From: Cannabis sativa
Lineage: Eukaryota; Streptophyta; Magnoliopsida; Rosales; Cannabaceae
Assembly (NCBI RefSeq): GCF_029168945.1
Contig: NC_083603.1
Coordinates: 6,448,001-6,512,000 of the forward strand
Length of the DNA: 64,000 nucleotides
Direction of reading: 5' to 3'
Below the pieces are notes generated by a model that saw only the letters and a program-made list of their open reading frames with translations, did no database searches and was not told the DNA's origin. Positions 1 through 10,790 of this stretch are shown here, piece after piece. The number at the start of each line of letters is the position of its first letter. The stretch's first letter is position 1. Made by a program: the position numbers and the translations under genes.

Positions 1-1051
1 TAGCATGCTATGCTCGATGTGCTCTATTGTATACATCCTGCAATCACTACAGTATGAGACTAAAAAACAATTAAGTAAAATATTGAAAATTAAATCAAGT
101 TACTTAATAAAAATTCACTTGTAATGAAATTACCTTAATTTCATCTGTCATACAATGTTGCGGTCGATGACGGTTGAGGCGAAATGTCTAATCTTACTCT
201 CTAATGCTGTCAACTGAGGCATGAAGATCATTTCATGATTCTCAAATCAATGAGTGGATCAACAACGTTGGGAACAACTTTTCTCACGCTTCCATGTATA
301 TCTTCAATTCAACATGGAGAATCGATCCAAGACTCAAGTCAAATACGCGCTCAACAGCCAACAATCCAAGTCTACCTTTGAAATCACCCAATACTTTTGG
401 CGGTCAAATATCTAACTCTTCAAGTATTGGACATCATCCCCTCAAATCAAATTTAATATACCATCACCCCACTCAATATACTCTATAATAATGGTGTCTT
501 GCAAATTTTTTTTGGTTCTTTGTGACATTTGAGCTTTTTTACTCTCCTTGATGTCAATGTTGTTTACGCCTGACCTGTAGAGCTTTTGTCCCAGTTAATT
601 TTGAATGAAATTTCCCCATTCAAAACAAATAAGAAAAGCATTTAGTAACTTGTATATATTTTCTGATGCCAATTTATTTTAACAAGTTTGCCCAAATGTT
701 ATATTTTAGTGTCATTTTCAACGAATGACCTTATTTAATATTCTACTTTTGCTAGAAACATATTTAATATTCACAAATACTTAAATGTAAACACTTAACA
801 TAGCATATAAATTATCATGATATGCCAAATGTAGATACAGAAAATGTTGAAAAATCACTTGCTACCCAGAAAATAATGAATAGCACTTGTTACTTAGCTG
901 AACTACCCACACATTGTTGACCAATATTTTATCATTAGGTAAGGAAGGTAAGGACTTTAAATCCCAGAAACAATCTTATATACAGGACAGCTCAGCATAT
1001 TCCACTAAATCCATTTTATGAGAAACTCAGCAAGGAAATCCAGGTTCCACC
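1..1051. other. AT-rich intergenic region, no gene seen
   Basis: No reading frame here has coding character; the 64-codon frame near 294-488 is low in complexity and looks like chance. The last 100 bases hold two TATA-like stretches (975-982 and 1052-1058), so the right end is probably the promoter of the LEA_2 gene that follows. Confidence 0.5.
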
Positions 1052-1058
1052 TATATAA
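1052..1058 (+). promoter_or_regulatory. candidate TATA box of the LEA_2 gene
   Basis: TATATAA lies 53 bases before the ATG at 1111, which would put transcription start near 1083 and give a leader of about 30 bases. A second TATA-like sequence at 975-982 would give a longer leader. This is position and consensus only. Confidence 0.45.
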
Positions 1059-1110
1059 GATTATTTCAAATGAAACTTGAACAAAGGCAAACCATAATCA
1101 GAACCTAGTG

Positions 1111-1857
1111 ATGGCAGAAAATCAGAGAGTTCATCCAGCAATAGATATTGAAGCACCCCCAACAGCACCTTTGGTCCCCAATGGTACTTCGGCCTCGAAA
1201 AAAGGGAGTCCAGTTCGGAACCACCCTCCATTACCGCAGACCATTCCTACCATCCAAGCAATACCTGCGAAAAAGAGAAATTGTTGTTGCAAGTGTGTGT
1301 GTTGGACAATAGGCCTCCTAGTACTCTTGTTGATAATCATTGCAGCCACTGCAGGCATTCTTTACAAGGTTTTCCAGCCAAAACTCCCCAATTATTCAGT
1401 CAACAGTTTAAAGATAAGTGATCTAAGACTCAATTTCGACATGACACTCTACGCCAAATTCGATGTGAAGATTACAGCCAACAATCCAAACAAGAAAATT
1501 GGAATTTACTACAAGAAAGGAGGTAAGCTGAGTGTTTGGTCAACAAAAACTAAGCTTTGTGAAGGGTCACTACCAAATTTCTACCAAGGTCACCAGAACA
1601 AAACAGTGCTCAATATAGCCTTGACAGGCCAAACCCAGTATGGGAATACTTTAATGACTGCATTGCAAGAGCAACAGAGAACCGGACGAATTCCATTGGA
1701 TCTTAAGGTTCATGCACCAGTAGCAATTAAACTTGGGAAGCTGAAGCTGAGGAAGGTGAAAGTCACAGGGGGATGCCTATTGGTGGTGGACAGTTTAACC
1801 ACAAATAATTTAATCAGCATTAAAGCTAGTAATTGCAAGTTTAGATTAAAGCTTTGA
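1111..1857 (+). CDS. NDR1/HIN1-like (NHL) LEA_2 family membrane protein
   Basis: Single-exon gene of 248 residues. The layout is that of NHL proteins: a Pro/Ser-rich N-terminal tail (1-55), a basic Cys cluster (CCCKCVC, about 58-64), one hydrophobic segment (about 65-87) ending in an aromatic/Pro turn, then a LEA_2 beta-sandwich domain (about 108-240) with the NPNKK motif of the family. The topology is probably cytosolic N-terminus with the C-terminal domain outside the plasma membrane. Family members take part in pathogen and stress responses; no specific role can be read from the sequence. The start is the ATG at 1111; the preceding in-frame GTG at 1108 is not a plausible plant start. Family length is usually 200-260 residues, so the gene looks complete. 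Confidence 0.9.
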   Translation: MAENQRVHPAIDIEAPPTAPLVPNGTSASKKGSPVRNHPPLPQTIPTIQAIPAKKRNCCCKCVCWTIGLLVLLLIIIAATAGILYKVFQPKLPNYSVNSLKISDLRLNFDMTLYAKFDVKITANNPNKKIGIYYKKGGKLSVWSTKTKLCEGSLPNFYQGHQNKTVLNIALTGQTQYGNTLMTALQEQQRTGRIPLDLKVHAPVAIKLGKLKLRKVKVTGGCLLVVDSLTTNNLISIKASNCKFRLKL

Positions 1858-2202
1858 GTTCTTACCTTCCAAAAGTAGGATTATTTTTTTCATGTGATAT
1901 ACAATAAGTTGCAGAAATGGTCCATTTCTCCACTCTCTATTAGTGTCTCTATTCTCTATATACATATATATTGTCTTGCTGGTATCTTCCTGTTTTCATT
2001 TGGGTATAATAAGCTTTAAAATAGAATGCAACACCAAGGAACATGTTACTCTCAAGTTCACCTGAGCACCAAAAGAATCGCTTCCTTGCTCGAGTTACTA
2101 CAGTAAAAAGATTGGTACCTGTATCATTTATGTAATTTCAGAGTAGATGGATCAAACATCATGACACAATATTGCATATAATTTAGAATTTTATAAGTAA
2201 TT
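1858..2202. other. 3' flank of the LEA_2 gene, no further gene
   Basis: AT-rich. AATAAG/AATAA-type sequences near 1903-1908 and 2006-2011 are reasonable polyadenylation signals for the upstream gene. Nothing else is recognised. Confidence 0.4.
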
Positions 2203-2625
2203 GAATAATATAGTAAACATATCTAATCGTTACATAGAAATAATTGAAAAATAATAAAGATTAGTAGTGCAATACTACCCTACTAAATCTTCTTCTTCCT
2301 TAGATTTCTAAAACCAAACCCGATCAAACAAAGATTGTTCTTATTTATTTTAAAACAAATACAAACACATATTTAAATTAAATTGTTGTGGTGTTTTATT
2401 TTGGGGTTACACAAACTTAATAACAAACAAATACTCACAAAAATAATGATTTTCAGACTCTTTCTCCAAACTTAATAACTGAGTAATATAGTGAACATAT
2501 AATGATTACACAGAAATAACAAAAAAAAATAATAAGTCTTCCTCCCTAAATCTCTAAAACAGAAGCCTACCAAACAAAGAGATTGATCTAATTTATTTTA
2601 AAACAAATACTCACAAAAACAATTA
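2203..2625. repeat. diverged direct duplication in AT-rich DNA
   Basis: About 2203-2370 and 2479-2625 share the same order of words: an ACTGAGTAATATAGTGAACATA-like start, a TTACATAGAAATAA-like block, a CTTCTTCCTTAGATTTCTAAAA-like block, a CAAACAAAGA block, and TTATTTTAAAACAAATAC. They have many substitutions and small indels. The spacing of about 275 bases suggests an old tandem duplication. A third weak echo lies near 2640-2700. Confidence 0.5.
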
Positions 2626-2948
2626 TTCAAAAGTCATGATTATTCAAAAAACAAATACTCAAGACTATTTCTTCAAACTCTGGTTGGCATGATTATTCAA
2701 AACTCAAAATTTAAAACAAATAAATATGCTACCTTTACCCCATTTTTGTAAATAAGTTGCTCTCTGTATGTAAGGAAGGTTTTAGCAGAAACAAGCTATA
2801 ATTCCTAGTTAGTCTCATCTTCCCTTCTCCTTCTCCAAAAACAATTATCAATTTTCCTCTGAGAAAATTGGTCTCCACCAATACCACGAAACTCACCATT
2901 ATTAGATTCATACATCTCCAAAGCTCTTTCCAATTCACCCTCACAATT

Positions 2949-3574
2949 CTATTCCTCACTAACCATGGATTTCAGCTTACAAAGACGCTCCGCCATCAAT
3001 CTATCTTCCATTGATATTAACCCTGGATTATTTTCTCCGATCATCTTCGCCGCTGCTTTCTCCGATTCCTTCTTTGAACTTTCAGAAGTAGAAGAAGAAG
3101 AAGAAAACTCCATTTTCTTCACTTCAGTTTCCTTATTATTCTTTACACTTTGTTCAATTTCCACTATCTGTTTCTCGTTCCTTTCGCGAATCCGATTTCT
3201 CCATTTCTTCATAATCATAGCCAAACAAAGAATTTCTTAATCAGCAATTTACCGTTCATTCAGAATTCAAGAAACAAAAACATTAAGAGAAAGAGGCCGG
3301 ATTACCTTGAGCTTGGGTGAATTCTTGTTCTGGTTTGTCGCTTGGTTCCTTTTTTCGAAAGTGAAGGTACTGTCGAACAAGGAGATTATCAGTTTTCTCC
3401 GTTCGAAATATGGAAAACAATTTGGGGAAAAATGAAAAATAAAAGAGAGAGACGCGAGATTGACCTTGGAGAAGAGGTTGACGATGATGATGGTGAATGG
3501 GAGGAAAGACCGAGTAGAGCCATTGATGCAGTGATTTCATCAGGGGTTGAAGATAAAGCCATTGCCTTTTTCAC
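2949..3574 (-). CDS. predicted small three-exon protein of unknown function
   Basis: Three minus-strand reading frames join in phase through consensus GT-AG introns: exon 1 3574-3465, exon 2 3369-3306, exon 3 3206-2949 (introns 95 and 99 bases). Donors are CCAAG/GTCAAT and TCAAG/GTAATC; acceptors end in GACAG and TGAAG. The product is about 143 residues. It has a short N-terminus containing DEITASMALLGL, a Ser/Pro run, a basic middle (KKWRNRIRERNEK), a Ser/Lys/Glu-rich stretch, and a C-terminal amphipathic segment (MEDRLMAERLCKLKSMV). No family is recognised, and no signal peptide or membrane segment is seen. A second ATG four codons on (3562) is also possible. A minus-strand TATATAAG lies at about 3592-3599, close to the first ATG, so the start is uncertain. 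Phase agreement across both introns is the main evidence. Confidence 0.55.
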
Positions 3575-3678
3575 AAAAGCTCTTTCTTTCTCTTATATAG
3601 GGTCTACAGTGAAATTAAATTTTGGTATTACTGTAGTTTAACTATTATAAAAATTATAATTCTAGTGTTTAATTTAAA

Positions 3679-4085
3679 AAAATTCTACAATGCACACTCA
3701 TAAAATGGATATATTAATGAACCCTTATCTGTTTTAGCATCCAAAATAATTTTTTAGTCAAATTTTTCTCATGGTCATAGTTATTTAAGACATCCTGCAA
3801 AATTTTAAGAAATTTGAAAAAATTTAACACACTGAAAATTATGTTCAAACAGTGTGTTGCACGCGTGACTATTTTATTTTATACGCGTGTAAAATAGACT
3901 GTTTGAACATTATTTTCTATATTGTAAATTATTCCGAATTTTTCAAAATTTTGTAGGATATCTTAAATAACTATAACGTGCATGAATATGAAAAAAAAAT
4001 TACACTAAAATTTTTTTCTGGATGCCGAAACAAGTTAAGAGTGATCAGTACATCCCTTTTAAGGGGTGCATTATAGAATCACCCC
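3679..4085. mobile_element. foldback MITE with long imperfect inverted repeats (Mutator-like?)
   Basis: The arms of about 190 bases (3682-3875 and 3890-4079) are inverted copies. ATTCTACAATGCAC on the left matches ATTCTATAATGCAC on the complement of the right; the match continues through the TAGTTATTTAAGA and ATGTTCAAACAGT blocks to a centre around ACGCGTG. TTAATTTAAA occurs on both sides (3669-3678 and 4086-4095) and may be a 9-10 base target duplication, although it is low in complexity. No coding capacity. Assignment to Mutator rests only on duplication length and long arms. Confidence 0.7.
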
Positions 4086-4324
4086 TTAATTTAAATGGTA
4101 AAACTTTTAAAAACTCTTAAGAGCTTCGAGGTTCAATCCCTCATAACTACACATTAAATATTTTAAAAAAAAACTAAAATGTAGAGGTTGGGAATTGATC
4201 CGTGACCTCTTTTTAGATTGAAGTTAAACTTTTTACCACTACACTAAATAATTTTTATTATATTTTCTTCTAATTTAATATTTTATCTATATATTAATAT
4301 TTTTTTTTCACAATTTTGAGACAT

Positions 4325-4382
4325 TGAGCGTTCAGGAGCCCGAGGCACACGCCTAGCCTGCCTACCCTCAGGGCCGGCCCTG
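4325..4382. mobile_element. right end of an hAT MITE (remnant)
   Basis: The block ending CAGGGCCGGCCCTG (4369-4382) matches the right end of the complete 192-bp hAT MITE at 36288-36479, including the GCCTAGCCTGCCTA-type stretch inside it. The matching left terminus was not found, so the copy is truncated or rearranged. The preceding 4090-4320 contains two opposed sequences resembling a tRNA B box (GGTTCAATCC), which might be part of the same element or of a SINE. Confidence 0.55.
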
Positions 4383-4424
4383 AGTGTATGTTACAAATAT
4401 CTACGGGTATATACATTATAAATA

Positions 4425-4975
4425 GTACAGTAATTTTCGGCATAAATACCTAACCAATATGTAATAATACTTAAATTATAATTTTAGAACTCCTGTAGTA
4501 AATTATTGACAATTTCTGATTAGTCAAAGTTATTAAATTTTTATTATTTAAAAAAAAAATAGTTTAAATATACTAATAAGAAAATCACACGTGAATTTAA
4601 TGGCTTAATATTTAATGTTAGGTACCTACAGAGTTACATAAATATAACTTAGGTATTATTACTGTTAAAAATTAAACTTAGGTATTTATTTGCAACTGGA
4701 AGTGAAACTTAAATATTTATGCCGCAAATTACTATAACATCTTAAATCAAACTTAGACTAATTTGCCTTTTTGCAAATAAATACTAAGTTTAAATTTTAG
4801 TAGTAAATAAAAATTTAATGACTTAAACTAATTTGTGACTGTCACATGTCAATTTACTTAACACTTAAGAGCTAGTTACCTACATAAGTTTTAGAATTAT
4901 ATTACCGTCAAAAATTAAATTTAAGTATTTATTTAGAATTAGAAATTAACTTAGGTATTTATGCTATAAATTACT
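4425..4975. repeat. AT-rich inverted repeats, probable palindromic MITE
   Basis: The motif TAATTTNCGGCATAAATACCTAA at about 4430-4455 recurs inverted at about 4702-4735 and again, more diverged, at 4950-4975. Flanking words such as AATAATACTTAAATTATA also recur inverted. It looks like one palindromic element with a duplicated right arm. No coding capacity. Confidence 0.5.
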
Positions 4976-5941
4976 CTAAAACTTAATAATAACTCAATAA
5001 AAAGATACTATGACAAAACTAGTTATGTTTTTTTACATCTGTTTGTGTTAGAAATTATTTTTAAATTAGTTATTGAAAAAAAATAAAAAATTTAACTTAA
5101 AGTCTTATTTTGTATTTTGTATACTATTTCTAAAAATATAGAATTATTTTTATCATTAAACAAAACAGAAAATTTAGTCAATATAATTTGTAAAATACCA
5201 ACTAAAATAACATTAACCCAAAAATTAATGATTAAACATTGTTTTTGTAACAAAAAAATTAATAATTAAACATTGATTGTTATTAACTTATTATGTGTAA
5301 AATATATTTAAGAAGAAGTTAGTTTGTAAAACACTCCGTGATCAATTCTTTTTTTTTTTAGAGTACATCTCCATGATTGATTCAATGTACTATATTTTTC
5401 TTTTCTATATCTTTTAGGGAGAGATATTGATAGCAACAACACATGTCCAATAAAAAAAATGTATTTTCAATGTCAACAAAAGTAGTATTTTAAAGTTCGT
5501 GCATTCAGGATGGATGATAAACTAGTTTGGATAGATAATTTTTCATCTTTTCTCCATATATAAACTTCTCTATATATAAACTTTTCATTGTCAAAAAAAA
5601 AAAAAAGTAATATTTCAAAGTTAAAAATGTACAAAGTTGAATTGAACCAATACACAATATAAAGATCAAGAATGTTTGATTACAATTTCTCATTTCATAC
5701 AAAGGCAAAAAATGAAATAGATGTATAGATTTCTTTAGAGAATATCTTCCATCAGTAACAAATAATACAAAATAAATCTACAGATTAAAAAAATTAAAAA
5801 TAAAAATGATATACCCCTCCCCTAAAACCCAAAAAAAATAAAAATAAAAATAAAAATAAGAGTACAAGGGTTTGGTAAAACATTAACAAAGTGGTACAAG
5901 TATTTTTTTTCCTATCTATCAAAAGATGGTTTATTTTACCT
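4976..5941. other. AT-rich intergenic, 3' side of the STELLO-like gene
   Basis: Only AT-rich and A-rich simple sequence is visible. The right end should contain the 3' UTR of the minus-strand gene ending at 5942. No other feature can be supported. Confidence 0.4.
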
Positions 5942-8591
5942 TCATACTAACTCCATTAGAAAAGGGTCTCCTTCTGCCATTATTCTTATGAGTTTGATAA
6001 AATCTGGTTCACTTGATATATTCCATGGATGAACAGCAGAAACTTTAGCTGAATACAATGTTGAAGAGTTTACACCAGATACTTCTTTTTTATAATTCAT
6101 GTTGTTAAGCACCGAGTCGAAATTCTGTGGCAAATCCATCGAGATAAAGAACATGGGTATCGCGATTTTGTGATGGATATCTAAATCACCAACAAGATTC
6201 ACAAGATCAACAAAGTCAGCTACGAAATTTCGAGGGATGTAGAACACTTCGGAACTGCATACTGTAAGGCTTTGATCACTCGATACGGTTTCTTTGTAAT
6301 TGACTTGGAAATGAGCAGGCATTGAGTCAACAACTTTCTTTACCATGGTTCCTTGTTTCGAAAACCAATCACTGTCTTTAGTTGAAACAGTAACCCAAGA
6401 ATCCGATACCTAAATCGAATCGAAATGGTTAGTGAAAGAGACAAGTTAACAATTGCAAAGTTTATCAGATAAAGAATCAATTTCATATCATTTTTCCTTT
6501 CAAATGAAGCCAACAAAAGAAGAGGAAATGTTAACATCAATAATTATTTGTGGGGACACATTGAATACTATAACTAACTACATATTACCTTGTTTGGAAT
6601 CCATAGTTTAGTCCTGTCTGATTCTAGGAGATTCCAATAATTAAGAATAGTATTGTCCTGAAGGAATAGAAATCCCTCTGCACTGCTATATAAATCAAAT
6701 ATCTTGGGCAGGTGTCTGCATAAATCCATTAAAGATAAACAGCTTTAAAGTTTTGTCAAATTTTGGTACCTACCTAAACTTCATTTTAGAGATAGTATTC
6801 AACAAGTTTAAGTAAATATGAAGCTAAATCCCCTAAATTAAAGTCAGCACATAGTTAGGTACAAAGTCAAATGATGGATATGACATGTTACCTGTAAATT
6901 TGCTCTAATTGTCCTTGCTCTACTGCAAGATCTTGGTTCTTCTGCCCGGCCAATATGACCACGGTTTTAAATATCCGCCCGTAAAGTAATCTCCATTCGA
7001 GAGCTGTACGCTCTACGGGGCTGTTGCAGAACATGATTAGTACAACATTGCCGAAATTCTTTCTCCATCGAATCAGATTCCCGATCTCAGTTGTCACTGT
7101 CCCTGTTTCCTCAACCCCGAGATGAACAGAGGGTAACTTTTGTGGGACAAACTCCTTTCGATCCCCATGACCAATGGTGGCACGAGGGCGATCCAATTCT
7201 AATGACATTAGTCTTGGTTGCTGGTATCCAACAGCAAGCAAATCTTGAAGCCAAGCAGCAGTGAACTTTAAATCCTTCTCGGTCCAGAACCCTTCCTCTG
7301 CCATTGCGAAACTTAACTCGAGAATCTTCTCGAACAATCTGTGCTTTCCTGATCTCCAAGACACCAAAAATTTCGTCAAACGACCTACATTAATGTGGAG
7401 ATCTTTCTCTTCCGAAAAAGGGTATGCTTCGATTCTATCGAATCGATGAACAGTTGGGGGATAAACCACAACATATCCACCTATTTCCCACAACATCCTC
7501 TGACTCCAGTAACCCCTCAACACATCCGAAGCCATCGAGCTAATCGACACAGGAAGCATCAAAGCCCAAAATGCTGAAGAATGGTAAAGGGTATTGAAAG
7601 AATTCACAGGCACCATCATACCCTGTGGCAATGCCACCTTTGGGGCATGCTCATCAAACCTAATGTCAAAGGCTTCCAAGCCCGATTTTCGGGTAAAATA
7701 AAACACAGAATCAACATCAGGCAATCCATTTGAGATACCCTGTTGAATAAACTGTTTCCCACCAAAAATTTCAGTGTAAAACTCTTCATGTTCAATCTCA
7801 CCTACATTCTCTAATGGCAAACCCCTAGGCCAAACTGATCTTTGCCCAAAATGAATATAAGGGTTCACAACAGTCCTATTAGGATTTTCATGACTATACT
7901 GCATAATAGTCTCTTGTCTAGCATTTTCTCCTACCAATTCAACATCAAAATGCTTACCCAAATCACCATCGATCACCTCACCACGATCATCAGCATCAAA
8001 GATTTTCTTCGCACCATGCTGAATTGCAAACAAATAACCCACAGTTTTCCTAACATACGAATCATAAGGAAGGAAATCCACAACCCTAAACCCCAATTTA
8101 GCTTGCTCCTCTAAAGACAAAAAGATCGCACCTTTAAGGCTCCAATCCGACGGCGTTTTGGAGTTCCCAATCGCCAAGACCTGCCATCCCTTGATCTTCA
8201 CGAGCTTTCTAAGCGAATCAGAGGCATAATCAGAGACGGAGACGATGATCCACCTCTCCGTCCGAAAATTCGCATAAGGTGAACCCTTATCAGTGATTGG
8301 AGTAATCGAATTCCAATTCACTTTGGGGAATTCGATCTTCTCCAAAGCTTCAACCTGATTCTCGAAGCAGAGAAGCGCCGCGGTATCACCGACATTCCGG
8401 AGAAAGAAGAGAGCGGCAACAGTACCGATCAGAACCAAAACAGTAACGACTTTATAGAGATTCTCAGATACCCATGTTGAGAAATCTAGGTTTTTGGGTT
8501 CGGTTAATCTACCGGGATGGTGATGAGTGGGCAAACTCCTGATCTGGGTCTGTTTGGGAGACTTAGGCCCTACTCTATCTTGAACCAACAT
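5942..8591 (-). CDS. STL: STELLO-type Golgi glycosyltransferase-like protein (DUF288)
   Basis: Three exons: 8591-6892, 6715-6589 and 6409-5942, joined in phase at consensus sites (CAG/GTAAC, AAG/GTAAT; acceptors ATGCAG and TTTAG), giving 764 residues. Closely resembles Arabidopsis STELLO1/2 from the MLVQDR start to the MELV C-terminus. STELLO proteins are Golgi type II membrane proteins that bind cellulose synthase subunits and promote assembly of the cellulose synthase complex. Visible here: a short cytosolic tail, one membrane segment (about 47-65), a luminal domain with an acidic DADDRG motif (about 199-204) of glycosyltransferase type, and a conserved C-terminal half (YSSAEGFLFLQDN, EVFYIPRNFVADF, AVHPW). 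The start is ATG 8591; an in-frame TTG 24 codons upstream is rejected. Family length is about 770, so the gene looks complete and intact. Which of the two paralogues it matches cannot be told. Confidence 0.93.
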
Positions 8592-9300
8592 TGAAATCAA
8601 ACCCTTCAAATCTCTGACCCCAGCACACAAATCTCTCAATAACCCAGGAACGATTTTCCCCAATTGGACCTCTGATCAAGCTCTCACCATGAAAAGACTT
8701 AAGAAAGCTTAAGTCTTTATCTTCTTCTTCTTGTTCTAGTAGAACTAGTAGTACTACTACTACTTGGGTTTTTGGGAAAAGACAGAGGGAGAAGAGAGAG
8801 AGGTATAAGTGTTGGTTTGTCCAGTAATAATATTCTTGTGGTTGGGTTTCTCTCAGCTGCGGTTGAGTTGCCGACAAGTTCTGGTTGGAGTGATGAAGAG
8901 TCGGTTGGTTTAGCTTTGCTTGGGCTTGAATATAACTGCTCACTTTCTCTTTCTATAGTCTGTATGTAGTGCTTGAAGAAGGAGTAAGAGTAGTTGTTTA
9001 GTTTAGTTTAGTTGGGGAAAGGTCACTGTCTTCTTCTCTGTATTGGTCTATAATTTATCACCTTCGGCTGCTAAATCTAATCTATACTAAATATATTATT
9101 GTTGTTATTATTTGATATTCATTTTGCTTAATTGGCTTGCCTCATTTCATTTTTGTATATAATTTGTTGTTTGTTTAGGAAAAAATAACATATTATTAAT
9201 TAAGTAATATAAAGTTAAAATATACATTTATTAAAATTGTATTTAAATGGTGTACTAAATTAACACCATCATAAATACGTCATTTTTTTAATTTATTTTA
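8592..9300 (-). promoter_or_regulatory. leader and promoter region of the STELLO-like gene
   Basis: On the minus strand the first few hundred bases are rich in CT and AGT repeats (8720-8820), typical of a plant 5' UTR. A minus-strand reading frame at 8575-8943 opens with GTG and is probably leader, not protein. Beyond about 9060 the DNA is plain AT-rich. No clear TATA box could be chosen. Confidence 0.4.
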
Positions 9301-9470
9301 GGTGCGTTTGTTAATATTTTTTTAATTTAAAAATATTTTTCAAAATATATTTTATAAAACTGTTTTCATTTTTTTCAATTTTTTAATTGAGAATTGAAAT
9401 TTTAAAAATTTTGAAAACAAAAAAATTACTTTCAAAAAAATTTAAATAATTTTTTTTCTTAATTAATATT
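9301..9470. mobile_element. fragment of a palindromic MITE
   Basis: It begins GGTGCGTTTGTTAATA and continues with AATATTTTTCAAAA and TTTTATAAAACTGTTTTCA blocks. These are also found in the two MITEs at 30047-31117. It ends abruptly where the copia pol remnant begins (about 9475), which suggests the breakpoint that truncated the copia element. Confidence 0.5.
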
Positions 9471-9993
9471 TTGAACTCTACCCCAACTTGGACCTTAGGA
9501 CTCGCTTGTAGAACTATGGCTTCTTCACAACAATCCAGTTTCTATTCTTCCTAAGAGACTGCATTTCTTCTTGGATGGCCTGCAGCCATGCTTCAGCATC
9601 TTTACTTCTCATAGCTTCTTGAAAGATAGTGGGTTTTGAAGTGCCAACCTTTTCTGCAATCATAAGTGCATATGCAATGAATTCAGCATAACCAAAATAA
9701 TCAGGTTCATTTCTCTGTCTTCTCTCTCTATCTCTAGTTAACTGATAGTTGTTGAGTTCTTGCTAATCTTCATTGTCTTCTCCTTCTGTTACCTCAGTTC
9801 TATTTTGAACAACATTAGTTGGTGCTGTAGGAGCAACCTGCTCCACCTCAATCTGGATATTCTCATTTGATACAGCTTCACTGTCTTTGGAAGTGCTCTT
9901 GGTTTTCATGGTCATTTCATCTTCCTTGAAAACAACATCTCTACTAATCAAGCACTTCTTGAATTCAGGTTCTAAACACCACACTCTATATCT

Positions 9994-10790
9994 CTTAACC
10001 CCTTCAGGGTAGCCAAGAAACATGCATCTCAAAGCTTTAGGCTGCAACTTATCTGGTCTAACATGCACAAATGTAGTACATCCCTTAACCCCTTCAGGTA
10101 GGGGTGTTCACGGATTGGTTTGGTTCGGATTTTCATAAGTTTTGAACCAAACCAGTATAACGGTTTTTTCAATATTAGAAACCAAACCAGACCAAAAAAT
10201 TTCTCAAACCAAACCAAACCAAACCATTAAGAACGGTTTGGTTTGGTTCGAAACCACAGTTTATGTGTAATTAATAATTATTCATATTTTTTTAGTAATT
10301 ATACTATTTTTACTAAGTTTTTAATTTTATTTTTCAAAATATATATTTAACATGATAAGTAATAGATCTATAAGATATAAATAATGATATAAAAACATTC
10401 TCAAAAGTCAAACATAACATAAAAATCTAAAATTTATGCAATAAAATACTTGACACACAAAAAAGTTCTAAATTATACATATAGTCATATATAAAAAATA
10501 TATATAAATTAATTATTTATTATAAACGGTCCGGTCCGGTTTAACCGTTAATTATATATTACGAACCGCAACCGAACCATTACGACGTAAACGGTCCGGA
10601 TTGACCAAACCACCAAAAACAGTTTCCCCAGTTACAGTTTACAATGGTTCAAATTGTAGTGGTCCGGATTTAAACTGCGATTTCCCGGTTTATATGAACA
10701 GCCCTACCTTCAGGGTAGCCAAGAAACATGCATCTCAAAGCTTTAGGTTGCAACATATCTGGTCTAACATGCACAAATGTAGTACATCCA
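9994..10790. repeat. 90-bp tandem duplication split by a hAT MITE
   Basis: The copia sequence from CTTAACCCCTTCAGG to GTAGTACATCC occurs at 9994-10083 and starts again at 10084, a period of exactly 90 bases (in frame). The second copy is split at 10098/10707 by the hAT element and its 8-base target duplication, then runs to about 10790. The copies differ at a few positions. So the tandem duplication came before the hAT insertion. Confidence 0.8.
10099..10706. mobile_element. non-autonomous hAT element, 608 bp
   Basis: Terminal inverted repeats TAGGGGTGTTCA and (complement of the right end) TAGGGCTGTTCA, flanked by the 8-base duplication CCTTCAGG at 10091-10098 and 10707-10714. Eight bases is the hAT signature. 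The interior has repeated GGTTTGGTT/AACCAAACC and CGGTCCGG/AACCGTT words, inverted about the centre. No transposase frame. Confidence 0.9.

Noticed and set aside
2965..3240. Plus-strand frame of 91 codons
   Set aside because: It is the complement of exon 3 of the predicted small gene. The minus strand has consistent splice sites and phase, the plus strand has none.
4090..4320. tRNA-like B-box sequences suggesting a SINE
   Set aside because: No matching A box at the right distance and no poly(A) tail with target duplication could be found.
7842..8114. Plus-strand frame of 90 codons
   Set aside because: It is the antisense shadow of STELLO exon 1.
8575..8943. 122-codon minus-strand frame upstream of the STELLO-like gene
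   Set aside because: It starts at GTG, overlaps the real start in another frame and is made of simple Ser/Gln/Leu sequence: leader, not gene.
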